DNA of 64,000 bases from OMIW01 sp044235645 (GTDB lineage Bacteria > Bdellovibrionota_C > UBA2361 > OMIW01), in the NCBI GenBank assembly GCA_044235645.1, contig JBIIHQ010000002.1, positions 62,001-126,000 of the forward strand, given 5' to 3'. Below the pieces are notes generated by a model. That model was not told where the DNA came from. It ran no database searches and was given only the letters and a program-made list of their open reading frames with translations. The position numbers were made by a program, and so were the translations under genes. Below are positions 57,601-64,000 of this stretch, piece after piece (position 1 is the stretch's first letter; each line of letters opens with the position of its first letter).

Positions 57601-57793
57601 CTATCGCTCCGATTTCAAAGCCTGCTGTCGAGGGATCGGCGGGTGTTCGTTCGTGGGGTAGAAGGGGCACTGGAGTGGGCGCTTTCGATATCTCGGTTGC
57701 GACTTCTGCCGATGGCTCGGAGGTCTGAGAGCTGGCATTATTTGACGGATCAATCACGGATGCCACAGGTCCCCGAAAAGATATCACGACCAC
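54629..57793 (-). CDS. SNF2-family DNA translocase/helicase
   Basis: 1,054 residues starting at GTG 57793. The C-terminal half holds SF2 motifs: DEMGLGKTVQT (Walker A), VLDEAQ (motif II), SGTPTENRP (III), KILVFSQFKEM, SLKAGGTGLNLTAAD (V) and DRAHRIGQ (VI). The N-terminal ~550 residues are not a standard domain, and the first ~70 are Pro/Ser-rich. These ATPases move along or remodel DNA-protein complexes. No restriction, phage-defence or repair partner is visible nearby. Confidence 0.9.
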   Translation of the reverse strand: MVVISFRGPVASVIDPSNNASSQTSEPSAEVATEISKAPTPVPLLPHERTPADPSTAGFEIGAIGSFPSVSRPAISPAYTTPPSEIASVLSTLTVDYPLPAASLSSSILSLSLQPTDGGLLVAVTLNGTPINPESLVAASRSTSRTLDTILLELLVDRGRWLDHAQGWVLIGSSDIRMVLGLASEYSTINYGATSERLTIAREPIEAAITCSWSELGLDLSVDWILPDGSRRPGTSPIIGSEPSWVFLGTTVYPISERGRKVAQLFTHGSSIWLPRYQVGPILESLPIQSPFVRILGKEHQPLTEICQPQPVLSVNLRSAGSEHFFSNDQLELTASLEFDYPSPPSERNIVLIPDRSFEEDSIRTLTQLGFQQRAEGRRFFLQGDDVLDFLKFSAEKLPTEWIITGIQEATSQIRFADLSVSISLSASGSTPSVQPSPSTGSWFDCQVTLLQNNADVPLSSLFKRPLAENARWVRLDSGAFAPIPTGSLSQLKSVLGIVDPNFKLSGALKAKLSAAQALSLSSSPGPFCSLLLDERIVAVRSRLESSAELPAGTPHRNFKGKLRSYQSEGLGWISFLYESSLAGILADEMGLGKTVQTLAFLQNVHHSRENPPASNSGQVLPPSIIIAPTSVTTNWLYEARRFTPDLRVMVLQGPHRKRLFSSIPSYDVVITSYALLRLDRAELSQYRFSVLVLDEAQNIKNHAAATTKAAKMLRADARLALSGTPTENRPLELWSIMDFLMPGYLGTVDFFRNHIEKPILEEGTGCKVAELLRAKVRPFILRRTKSEVERDLPPKIESVLHVEMTHAQRDLYTQILEEVKPKVFDAIEKRGVPGATVSILTALLRLRQVCNHPNSIGALRSIEGFDSGKFNLFKELVLEALESNRKILVFSQFKEMLSLMQSWIDELSIPYLYLDGATKERQSLVDRFNTDPSVRLFLISLKAGGTGLNLTAADTVIIYDPWWNPAVESQAVDRAHRIGQVKTVNVYRLVTEHSVEQRIMELKRKKAHLVEALVNENAMSPLTLSSRELELLFESPLSEVVDNKSDDSRVERG

Positions 57794-58051
57794 ATCTACC
57801 CCCCGAGGGGCGGAAATAAACTGACAGGCAACATCGTTCGACTACTAACGCCGAAGGGGGCAGGCCTATGAAATCAAGGGCATCCCAGCGATAGCCCCAC
57901 CTCCATCCCCCAAACCTGCCCCACATTGTGCGCCGTAAAAAACAGGGGCGCCACCAATAGCGAAGAAAATGCCTTATCCCCGGTAAGATGCGGAGGGGCG
58001 AGGGCAGGGTGCGGTGAGAGCACAGATAAGGAGCCCTCTCAGCTCTCAAAA
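57794..58051. other. Intergenic region upstream of the SNF2 gene
   Basis: 258 bases on the - strand between the SNF2 gene and the unknown gene at 58052. Nothing recognisable apart from scattered C/G-rich runs. Confidence 0.4.
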
Positions 58052-58471
58052 TTAGCTGATTCTCAGCAGTTGGCCCGAGGAGAACGCACCTTCCGAAGGA
58101 TCAGGGGTTAGGGCAACCCTCTCAAGGCGACGTGCCGTGCTTGAGGACGGCGGGGTAGAGGCTGAATTGACTCGATCGAAGCTCACGATATTGTTGTACA
58201 GATGGCGCGGGTCCGATTCAACAGCACCGAGGGCTCGGGTGACCGATGGAGGGGTAAGAATCTCGATGGCACTCTCGAGGGTTATCGGAGTGTTATACCA
58301 TTCGGGAAGGTCTGTCCAAACGCCGACTACCCCCAGAGGGGTGAGGGTTAGTTCCGTCTCTTGGGACTGACGGTTCGAAAGGTCGCGGGGGGGCAGCGTG
58401 AGTGCCGCCAGGCTCTCTTCAGGCGCCGCACTATTGCCTACAGCTTTGTTGACGGGGATATTGACCAGCAT
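58052..58471 (-). CDS. Unknown protein
   Basis: 139 residues, not recognised. The composition is Pro/Ser/Thr/Leu-rich, without a membrane helix. ATG 58471 has GAGGA immediately upstream, closer than ideal. It is divergent from serA. Confidence 0.45.
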   Translation of the reverse strand: MLVNIPVNKAVGNSAAPEESLAALTLPPRDLSNRQSQETELTLTPLGVVGVWTDLPEWYNTPITLESAIEILTPPSVTRALGAVESDPRHLYNNIVSFDRVNSASTPPSSSTARRLERVALTPDPSEGAFSSGQLLRIS

Positions 58472-58701
58472 TCCTCAAGCCCACCTTTATCGAAGGTTGT
58501 GCCCACTCTACCCAACCCCCTTTCGGTACGCAATATCTTGCCACCTTTTTTTACCTCTCAGACCCCCTGCAGGTCGAAAAAAAAACGTGATGGTGGTACG
58601 GTGTGGCCCGACGCGTTCCAGATTCTCGAGGGAAGCCGGGCAGGAGCAATCGCTGCATCGGGTGGGCGCCGCTTAGAAATGTCACCTGCCATCGCAGCCC
58701 C
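58472..58701. other. Leader region of serA
   Basis: 230 bases between divergent genes. A run of nine A near 58578 is followed by a GC-rich stretch leading to ATG 58702. I looked for riboswitch motifs and recognised none. Confidence 0.35.
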
Positions 58702-59928
58702 ATGAAGCAATACTCTTACCCCCCCAGCAAAGTAAAGATCCTCCTCCTCGAGGGGGTCAGCCGCGAGGCGATTGAGCGGTTTGAATCTGCCGGGTACGCG
58801 GTTGAGGCGCTCAGTCGGGCGATGTCCCCCGACGAATTGAAGGAGCGGATTGGTGATGTTCATGTGCTGGGCATTCGCTCGAAGACGGAGGTTCGAGGCG
58901 ACGTCCTCGCGCAGGCTCGGTCTCTGCTCGCGATTGGATGTTTTTGTATTGGAACAAATCAGGTCGACCTCGATGTGGCTGCGCTTCACGGAGTGCCGGT
59001 ATTTAATGCACCTTTCAGCAACACTCGGAGCGTCGCTGAGTTAGCGATTGCGGAGATTATCATGTTGGCCCGACGGGCGGGGCATAAGAGTGATCTTCTT
59101 CATCGGGGTGTCTGGGAGAAGTCCGCGGCTGGGTGTACCGAAGTGCGACATAAGACGCTCGGTATCATTGGATACGGTCACATCGGCCCACAAATTGGTC
59201 TTCTCGCTGAGGCGCTTGGGATGCGGGTGCTCTTTTACGATATCGTTCCGAAACTGCCACTCGGGAACGCCCTGGCAGTTTCGTCTCTCGAGGAGCTATT
59301 ATCTCAAAGCGATTTTGTCACGCTCCACGTGCCGGAAACTGAGCTGACCAAAAATATGCTCGCGGAGCCGCAGCTTCGGTTGATGCGACAAGGGTCGTAC
59401 CTGTTGAATTTGAGTCGTGGCTCGGTCGTCGATGTTGACGCGCTCGTGAATTATCTGCAGCGGGGGCAGCTTGCAGGGGCGGCTATTGATGTGTTTCCTG
59501 AGGAGCCGAGTTCAAACGATGAGCCTTTTGTTTCTCCGCTGTGTGGACTCGCGAATGTTATCCTCACTCCACATATCGGGGGAAGCACGGTCGAGGCGCA
59601 GCGAAATATCGGGCTGGAGACGAGTAGTGCCCTGCTGAAATTCGTAGAGGTAGGAAGCACCACCGGAGCGGTCAATTTTCCAGCGGTTGAGGTGCCTGTC
59701 GTATCGGGAAGCCATCGGGTGCTAAACTGCCACCGCAACGTCCCGGGGGTTTTAAAGGCGATCAATCAGATCGTCGCGGATCTCGGGGTCAATATTCAGC
59801 GGCAAACACTGGCGACCTCAGGGGATGTCGGGTATCTGATTATGGATGTCGATAAGTCCCTTGCGGGCGAGGTGAAGACGAAAATCGATGCTCTCCCCGA
59901 AAGTATCAAGACGCGCCTTCTTTTTTAG
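58702..59928 (+). CDS. serA: D-3-phosphoglycerate dehydrogenase
   Basis: Oxidises 3-phosphoglycerate in serine synthesis. 408 residues, like the E. coli enzyme (about 410). It has NAD-binding GYGHIGPQIGLLAEALGM, substrate-binding RSKTEVRGDVLAQ and FCIGTNQVDLD, catalytic LHVPETELTKNML, LNLSRGSVVD and HIGGST. The C-terminal part fits an ACT domain, implying serine feedback (VNIQRQTLATSGDVGYLIMD). ATG 58702 is used because the conserved fold starts right after it; 33 extra residues would precede an earlier start. Confidence 0.95.
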   Translation: MKQYSYPPSKVKILLLEGVSREAIERFESAGYAVEALSRAMSPDELKERIGDVHVLGIRSKTEVRGDVLAQARSLLAIGCFCIGTNQVDLDVAALHGVPVFNAPFSNTRSVAELAIAEIIMLARRAGHKSDLLHRGVWEKSAAGCTEVRHKTLGIIGYGHIGPQIGLLAEALGMRVLFYDIVPKLPLGNALAVSSLEELLSQSDFVTLHVPETELTKNMLAEPQLRLMRQGSYLLNLSRGSVVDVDALVNYLQRGQLAGAAIDVFPEEPSSNDEPFVSPLCGLANVILTPHIGGSTVEAQRNIGLETSSALLKFVEVGSTTGAVNFPAVEVPVVSGSHRVLNCHRNVPGVLKAINQIVADLGVNIQRQTLATSGDVGYLIMDVDKSLAGEVKTKIDALPESIKTRLLF

Positions 59929-59936
59929 AATCCTCA

Positions 59937-59953
59937 CGCGGGTTGGTCCCGCG
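59937..59953 (+). repeat. Short GC-rich hairpin between serA and hemG
   Basis: CGCGGG/CCCGCG with a 5-base loop, 9 bases after serA stops and about 30 before hemG starts. A weakly T/C-rich run follows (GGGAAAATCTTCTCTC). It could be a weak terminator or attenuator. Confidence 0.35.
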
Positions 59954-59983
59954 GGGAAAATCTTCTCTCAAACATGAAGTGTG

Positions 59984-61327
59984 ATGGAAACCGAGGTCGC
60001 CGTTGTCGGGGGAGGAATTGCAGGTCTTACCTGTGGGTGGGAACTGTTAAAGCGGGGTCGTGATGTGCGCGTTTTTGAGCCAGAAAACGTCGGAGGGCTC
60101 ATTCGCTCGTCGCAGGTCGGTGGGTATCTGGTTGAGCAGGGGCCGAACGTCCTTCTTGGCAGGCCGGCGCTTCTCGAACTTATCTCTCGTCTCGGTTTGG
60201 TCGAGGATATCGCGTGGCCGACGATCCCTCACTACCGTCAATATATCTGGGACGGTACCCGTCCGGTATCGGTTCCACGGGGTTTGTTGGCACTGATGAA
60301 GAGTCCGCTCGCGACGGTGTGGGAGAAATGTGCGATACTGAGAGGGGTGTTATCTCCGCGGGCGCTTTCGCAAGGTCGGTCCTCAGGCGATACCATCGAT
60401 GCCTCAGTGGTTGAGTTTCTTGCGCCTGTGATGGGGGAGAGAATTATTCGGTCGATTGCTGATACAACTCTCAAAGGTATCTATGGCGGGACCGTTGAGC
60501 GGCTCTCAGCGCGATCGCTTTTTCCCGGACTCTGGGAAGCTGCTCAGGGTGGCAGCTCATTGCTCCAATATATGCGGGCGAAACAGGCGGCTTCTGGGGG
60601 CCCGCCGAAAATACTCACCCTCATCGGGGGGAATGCAACACTGCCACGCCGCCTTGAAAATGAGCTCGCTTCGCAGCTGGTGCGCAGCTCGGTTATCTCA
60701 ATTGCCCGGGCAGATAACAAATTTGTTCTTGGGACTGCTCATGGAGAAGAGTGGACCGCTCGATCAGTGGTCGTTGCGTGTCCGGGAGGTGCGGCTAGTC
60801 AGCTGATTCGTTCGATTGATGATGGGGCGGCTGCGGCGCTGGCATCGGTGCGTCGGGCTCCGTTGGTTGTGGTGCATCTTGCGGCGCCACGGTCAGGAGG
60901 CACACTTCCCGAGCGAGGATTTGGTGTGCTGTTTCCCCGAGGGGAGCCATCGCGGCTGCTCGGGGTGATGTTTAATTCCGCGCTTTTTCCTCACCAGGCA
61001 CCGAGGGATGGGCATCTTCTGACGGTGTGTCTGGGGGGAATTGATGGTGATGATATTCTCGATGAAGAGGAGGGACACCTCGTCGGGCGGGTGGTAACTC
61101 TGATCGAGCGACGGCTCGGCCTGTCGGGGCTCTCGCCCCTGCTTGTCACCCGATGGCCGGGGGCGATTCCGCAGTACGAAGTCGGTCACTGGCGCGTTTG
61201 TGACGCGATCAAGGCGATGGAGCTACGGGTCGATGGTGTTCGGTTCGGAGGGGCGGATCGCGGGGGGATTGGGGTGGCAGATCGTGTTGCTGAAGGGCTG
61301 CGTATTGCAAGGGAGTTGTCGTGTTAG
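59984..61327 (+). CDS. hemG: Protoporphyrinogen oxidase (FAD-dependent, oxygen-using type)
   Basis: 447 residues. Oxidises protoporphyrinogen IX to protoporphyrin IX. The FAD-binding motif VAVVGGGIAGLTCGWELLKRG starts the protein, followed by EQGPNVLLG; the C-terminus has FGGADRGGIGVADRVAEG as in PPOX proteins. This is the FAD type also called HemY. ATG 59984 is one codon after a GTG. It overlaps the ferrochelatase start, so the two genes are translationally coupled. Confidence 0.92.
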   Translation: METEVAVVGGGIAGLTCGWELLKRGRDVRVFEPENVGGLIRSSQVGGYLVEQGPNVLLGRPALLELISRLGLVEDIAWPTIPHYRQYIWDGTRPVSVPRGLLALMKSPLATVWEKCAILRGVLSPRALSQGRSSGDTIDASVVEFLAPVMGERIIRSIADTTLKGIYGGTVERLSARSLFPGLWEAAQGGSSLLQYMRAKQAASGGPPKILTLIGGNATLPRRLENELASQLVRSSVISIARADNKFVLGTAHGEEWTARSVVVACPGGAASQLIRSIDDGAAAALASVRRAPLVVVHLAAPRSGGTLPERGFGVLFPRGEPSRLLGVMFNSALFPHQAPRDGHLLTVCLGGIDGDDILDEEEGHLVGRVVTLIERRLGLSGLSPLLVTRWPGAIPQYEVGHWRVCDAIKAMELRVDGVRFGGADRGGIGVADRVAEGLRIARELSC

Positions 61328-62433
61328 GAACGTTTGGTTGTCGACCACACGGGGAGAAGATAGGGATTCTGCTAGCGCAGTTAGGAACCCCGGATGAGCC
61401 GACCACCCCGGCGTTGCGCCGATACTTGGGGGAGTTTCTCGCTGATCCGCGGGTCATCGAAGTCAATCGAGTGCTCTGGTGGATCCTCCTTAACGGAATC
61501 ATTTTGCGTACGAGGCCGCGTCGTTCTGCTGAGGCCTACCGTCGGGTGTGGACCCCAGAGGGCTCTCCCCTGCTTATCACCACGCGGGCGCAACAGAAGG
61601 GGCTCCAGGAGCGACTAAGCAACACATTTGGCTCTGATGCGCCGATGGTGGCCCTTGGTATGAGATACGGCAATCCCTCGCTCGCGTCGGCTCTCGATCA
61701 ACTTCAAGAGGCCGGCTGCACCCGGGTAGTTTTATTCCCGCTGTATCCTCAGTATGCAGCGGCGACAACTGGGTCGACGTACGATGCTGTTTTTCGGCTT
61801 CTTCTCAAGCGACGGTGGGTTCCCACCCTCTCTGTCGTTGAACCGTATTATCGACACCCCGCGTACACCGCAGCACTGGCAACGACCGTTTCGGAGGGAC
61901 TCGCGACGCTCCCTTTCGAGCCCGAGTATCTTATCGCGAGCTATCACGGCGTTCCAGCCCGCTATGTCCGAGCGGGAGATCCCTATTGCTGTATGTGCAC
62001 AGAGACGACCCGACTATTGCGGGAGCGGCTTTCGTTTCCGAAGGAGCGGATCGTTCAGACATTTCAATCGCGTTTTGGGAAAGAGCCGTGGTTGACCCCT
62101 TATACCGATGAATCGGTCGAGCTTTTCGGGGAGAACGGAGTTAAGCGACTTGCGGTTGTTTGTCCTGGATTTGCAGCTGATTGCCTCGAGACGATCGATG
62201 AGATTGGGACTGAAGCACTTCATGCGTTTCAGGAAAAAGGTGGAGAGCAGCTTGCGCTGATCCCGAGCGTCAATGCACACCCTGCGTGGCTGGATGCGAT
62301 GGCAGAGATAGTGACTGAAGCGATTGCCCCGTGGGTCCGCGAGCGTCCGTGCAGCGAGCCGTGCACGGTGCAGCAGTGTCCCGCAGTTCAGCCACGCCTC
62401 GTTCTGCCCCGAACCAAAGCGGGGGGCGCGTAG
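61321..62433 (+). CDS. hemH: Ferrochelatase
   Basis: Inserts ferrous iron into protoporphyrin IX, the last step of heme synthesis. 370 residues. Family motifs: LLAQLGTPDEP at the start, LVVLFPLYPQYA-like VVLFPLYPQYAAATTGS, SYHGVPARYVRAGDPY with the catalytic His, FQSRFGKEPWLTPYTDE, and VVCPGFAADCLETIDEI. A Cys cluster (YCCMC) follows the active site and may hold a metal or iron-sulfur centre. It starts with GTG 61321, overlapping hemG. Confidence 0.95.
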   Translation: MLGTFGCRPHGEKIGILLAQLGTPDEPTTPALRRYLGEFLADPRVIEVNRVLWWILLNGIILRTRPRRSAEAYRRVWTPEGSPLLITTRAQQKGLQERLSNTFGSDAPMVALGMRYGNPSLASALDQLQEAGCTRVVLFPLYPQYAAATTGSTYDAVFRLLLKRRWVPTLSVVEPYYRHPAYTAALATTVSEGLATLPFEPEYLIASYHGVPARYVRAGDPYCCMCTETTRLLRERLSFPKERIVQTFQSRFGKEPWLTPYTDESVELFGENGVKRLAVVCPGFAADCLETIDEIGTEALHAFQEKGGEQLALIPSVNAHPAWLDAMAEIVTEAIAPWVRERPCSEPCTVQQCPAVQPRLVLPRTKAGGA

Positions 62434-62434
62434 G

Positions 62435-63481
62435 GTGGCTCTCTCAGCCCATCACCGTCGTTTCTTCCATGGGGGCCTCGGCGTCCTCGGTAGTGGTATT
62501 GCGTTGTGGTGGTCTCTTCGTGGCGTTGATTGGAGTGATGTGCTCGCTGCCCTTAGGCAGGTGAGATGGGGGCTCATCCCACTGCTCGTCGTCACCTTTT
62601 GGGCCCATTGTCGAGTACGGGCCTACCGGTGGCGGTACCTGCTACCCCCTCCGCATCGGGCGGCACTGCCTGATCTGTTTGATGGCCTGATTATCGGCAA
62701 TCTCTGCACCTTCCTTCTTCCGTTACGGGCGGGGGAGTTTATTCGACCGTATTTGGTGTCTCGGCGGGGCATCTATCCGTATTCCGCCAGTCTTGCCTCG
62801 GTTGTTGTTGAGCGATTCTTTGATCTCTCATCGGTCCTCTTCTGTTTTGGTTTAGTTGCATCCCAGTTTTCTGCGTTGCCGTTCTGGGTTTATCGGGGAG
62901 CCCAGGGGTTGGGGATGCTCGCGGCATCGCTTCTGGTCGGCATCATCGTGGGGGCCTTTTTTCGCGATTCTGTCATCGCAATCGTGCGACGGATATTCGG
63001 TTTGTTCGGTGAGCGTTGGCGAGAGAGGCTTTTCAAAATAGTCGACGAATTGCTCTGTGCTGCCGCATCGCTCCGGAATCTCGATGCTTTGGCGAAAGTA
63101 CTCGCAGCAACCGTCTTTGTGTGGGGGTCGACGTTCCTCAGCTACTATCTCTTCATCGCGATGGTGCCCACCGTCGCTCCCTCGGTAACGATGGCGGTCG
63201 CGATGACGGTTATCGTTGCGCTCGCGGTCGCCGCTCCGAGCGCGCCCGGGTTTCTCGGCGTATACCAGGCCGGATGTGTCGGTGCGCTCGACCTATTCGG
63301 CGTCCCCCCCGAGAATGCGATCGTCATCGCCCTGGTTTCCCACGCTCTTCAATACCTCATGGTGCTCGGCTTTGGTCTCTTCTCCCTCCGTCGCCAAGGG
63401 GTCGGTTGGGGCGAACTTCGCCAGCGGGTGAGCAAGGAGGAATCGCCAATAGATGTGGTGAAGGAGCTGACGCTCACGTAA
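62435..63481 (+). CDS. Flippase-like membrane protein (lysylphosphatidylglycerol synthase TM family)
   Basis: 348 residues with about eight hydrophobic segments. Signatures of the LPG_synthase_TM/UPF0104 family include NLCTFLLPLRAGEFIRPYLV (near residue 75), SLASVVVERFFDLSSVL and AAPSAPGFLGVYQAGCVGAL. These proteins are proposed to move lipids or lipid-linked substrates across the inner membrane. GTG 62435 begins just after the ferrochelatase stop codon, so a tight operon is likely; an ATG inside hemH is unlikely as start. Its link to heme synthesis is by position only. Confidence 0.8.
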   Translation: MALSAHHRRFFHGGLGVLGSGIALWWSLRGVDWSDVLAALRQVRWGLIPLLVVTFWAHCRVRAYRWRYLLPPPHRAALPDLFDGLIIGNLCTFLLPLRAGEFIRPYLVSRRGIYPYSASLASVVVERFFDLSSVLFCFGLVASQFSALPFWVYRGAQGLGMLAASLLVGIIVGAFFRDSVIAIVRRIFGLFGERWRERLFKIVDELLCAAASLRNLDALAKVLAATVFVWGSTFLSYYLFIAMVPTVAPSVTMAVAMTVIVALAVAAPSAPGFLGVYQAGCVGALDLFGVPPENAIVIALVSHALQYLMVLGFGLFSLRRQGVGWGELRQRVSKEESPIDVVKELTLT

Positions 63482-63520
63482 GGGCAACAATCTATATCGA
63501 AGGCCGCGTGCACGGTATCA

Positions 63521-63545
63521 CGGGACTTTTTAGAGTCTAGTCCCG
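63521..63545. repeat. Inverted repeat between convergent genes
   Basis: Arms CGGGACT/AGTCCCG with an 11-base loop, between the flippase gene (+) and pfkA (-). No T-tract follows on either strand. It may be a weak bidirectional terminator. Confidence 0.4.
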
Positions 63546-63599
63546 CTCACAGTCTTCCGTGGCGGTATGTGCGTGCAAGCCAGGGCTCGCCTTCCCCAC

Positions 63600-64000
63600 C
63601 TATTTTCCGTCTCCAAAGGAGATACCAATTCCCCGTGCAGTCTCGATAAGTTGGTGATTGGGCGGAATAAGCTTCTCCGTCATGAGTGCATCTGAGAACG
63701 GAATGTCGGTTACCTGAGTTCCTTGATACGAGACGAGCCTTCCGAAGGAGCCGGCGGCAACCAGATCGAAGGCGTGAACCCCGAACTGGGTTCCGAGAAT
63801 TCTGTCAAACGCGATTGGTGAACCTCCTCGCAGCAGGTGCCCGAGGACCGTTTCCCGAATATCGGCGGAGAGTCCGGCATCTTTGAGCTGTCGCGAAAGC
63901 GCGTAAGCCACGCCGCCGAGCCGAACCGGATTGCGCCCCACTTCGGAAGACCCGACGGTTGTGATCAATCCATCCGTAGGACGGGCTCCCTCAGCGACAA
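63600..64000 (-). CDS. pfkA: 6-phosphofructokinase, C-terminal part only
   Basis: About 133 residues, reading on past the right edge of the window; the N-terminus lies outside it. The visible blocks AEGARPTDG, GHLLRGGSPIAFDRILG and FGRLVSYQGTQVTDIPF are typical of the bacterial PFK C-terminal half. It phosphorylates fructose-6-phosphate in glycolysis. Whether ATP or pyrophosphate is the donor needs the missing N-terminal motif. Confidence 0.88.
   Translation of the reverse strand, partial: VAEGARPTDGLITTVGSSEVGRNPVRLGGVAYALSRQLKDAGLSADIRETVLGHLLRGGSPIAFDRILGTQFGVHAFDLVAAGSFGRLVSYQGTQVTDIPFSDALMTEKLIPPNHQLIETARGIGISFGDGK

Noticed and set aside
58540..58701. Possible riboswitch before serA
   Set aside because: The GC-rich leader looked structured, but no known riboswitch core could be matched.
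1..64000. CRISPR arrays, transposases, phage genes and rRNA
   Set aside because: I found no evenly spaced direct repeats, IS-like transposase, integrase or rRNA-like sequence by reading. A search by covariance models could still find small RNAs.

Overview
This window looks like chromosome from a Gram-negative bacterium. It encodes a TonB-dependent outer-membrane receptor, a BamE-like lipoprotein and other lipobox proteins, and a cyclic beta-glucan synthase. The mix of genes fits a deltaproteobacterial-grade or otherwise deep proteobacterial lineage: RegB/RegA-type redox regulation, plant-type glutamate-cysteine ligase with a stand-alone GshF-like ATP-grasp partner, an unusual IMP dehydrogenase and an oxygen-dependent type of protoporphyrinogen oxidase. 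I cannot name the genus. GC looks moderate to high, and I saw no rRNA, tRNA, CRISPR array, phage or insertion sequence.

Layout. 1-7559 (-): most of a giant cyclic beta-1,2-glucan synthase, cut by the left edge. 7862-10553 (+): a Gly/Pro-rich unknown protein, aroQ, and an ATP-grasp protein matching the C-terminal half of bifunctional GshF. 10725-14458: an MFS transporter (+), then gshA and alanine dehydrogenase (-). 14653-15921 (+): tyrS. 16063-21456 (-): guaB, lysC, a beta-CASP metallo-beta-lactamase and a coiled-coil membrane protein. 21702-25116 (+): folD, a calpain-like cysteine-protease homologue and a zinc alcohol dehydrogenase. 25161-27048: an ACT-domain protein (-) and a GNAT protein (+). 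27816-33674: regA and regB (-), divergent from a TonB-dependent receptor and a PepSY membrane protein (+), with a perfect RegA-type palindrome between them. 33870-38009 (+): a possible 2OG-oxygenase, an ABC-F ATPase and two small lipoproteins. 38230-43702 (-): prolyl oligopeptidase, an M23 peptidase, a GNAT protein and ornithine aminotransferase. 43889-48971: an unknown protein (-), a histidine kinase with a degenerate receiver (+) and a paired M16 peptidase operon (+). 49064-51246 (-): a GNAT-HDAC operon. 51683-54593: an OmpA-like lipoprotein (+), a small protein (+), IHF alpha (-) and an unknown protein (+). 54629-58471 (-): a large SNF2 ATPase and an unknown protein. 58702-63481 (+): serA, hemG, hemH and a flippase-like membrane protein. 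63600-64000 (-): the C-terminal part of phosphofructokinase.

The best leads are four. First, a redox-controlled iron-uptake module, with RegBA beside its apparent target promoter. Second, a glutathione pathway in which the two halves of GshF appear as separate genes. Third, an acetyltransferase/deacetylase pair in one operon. Fourth, a calpain-type protease homologue coupled to an alcohol dehydrogenase. Most other genes are ordinary metabolism.
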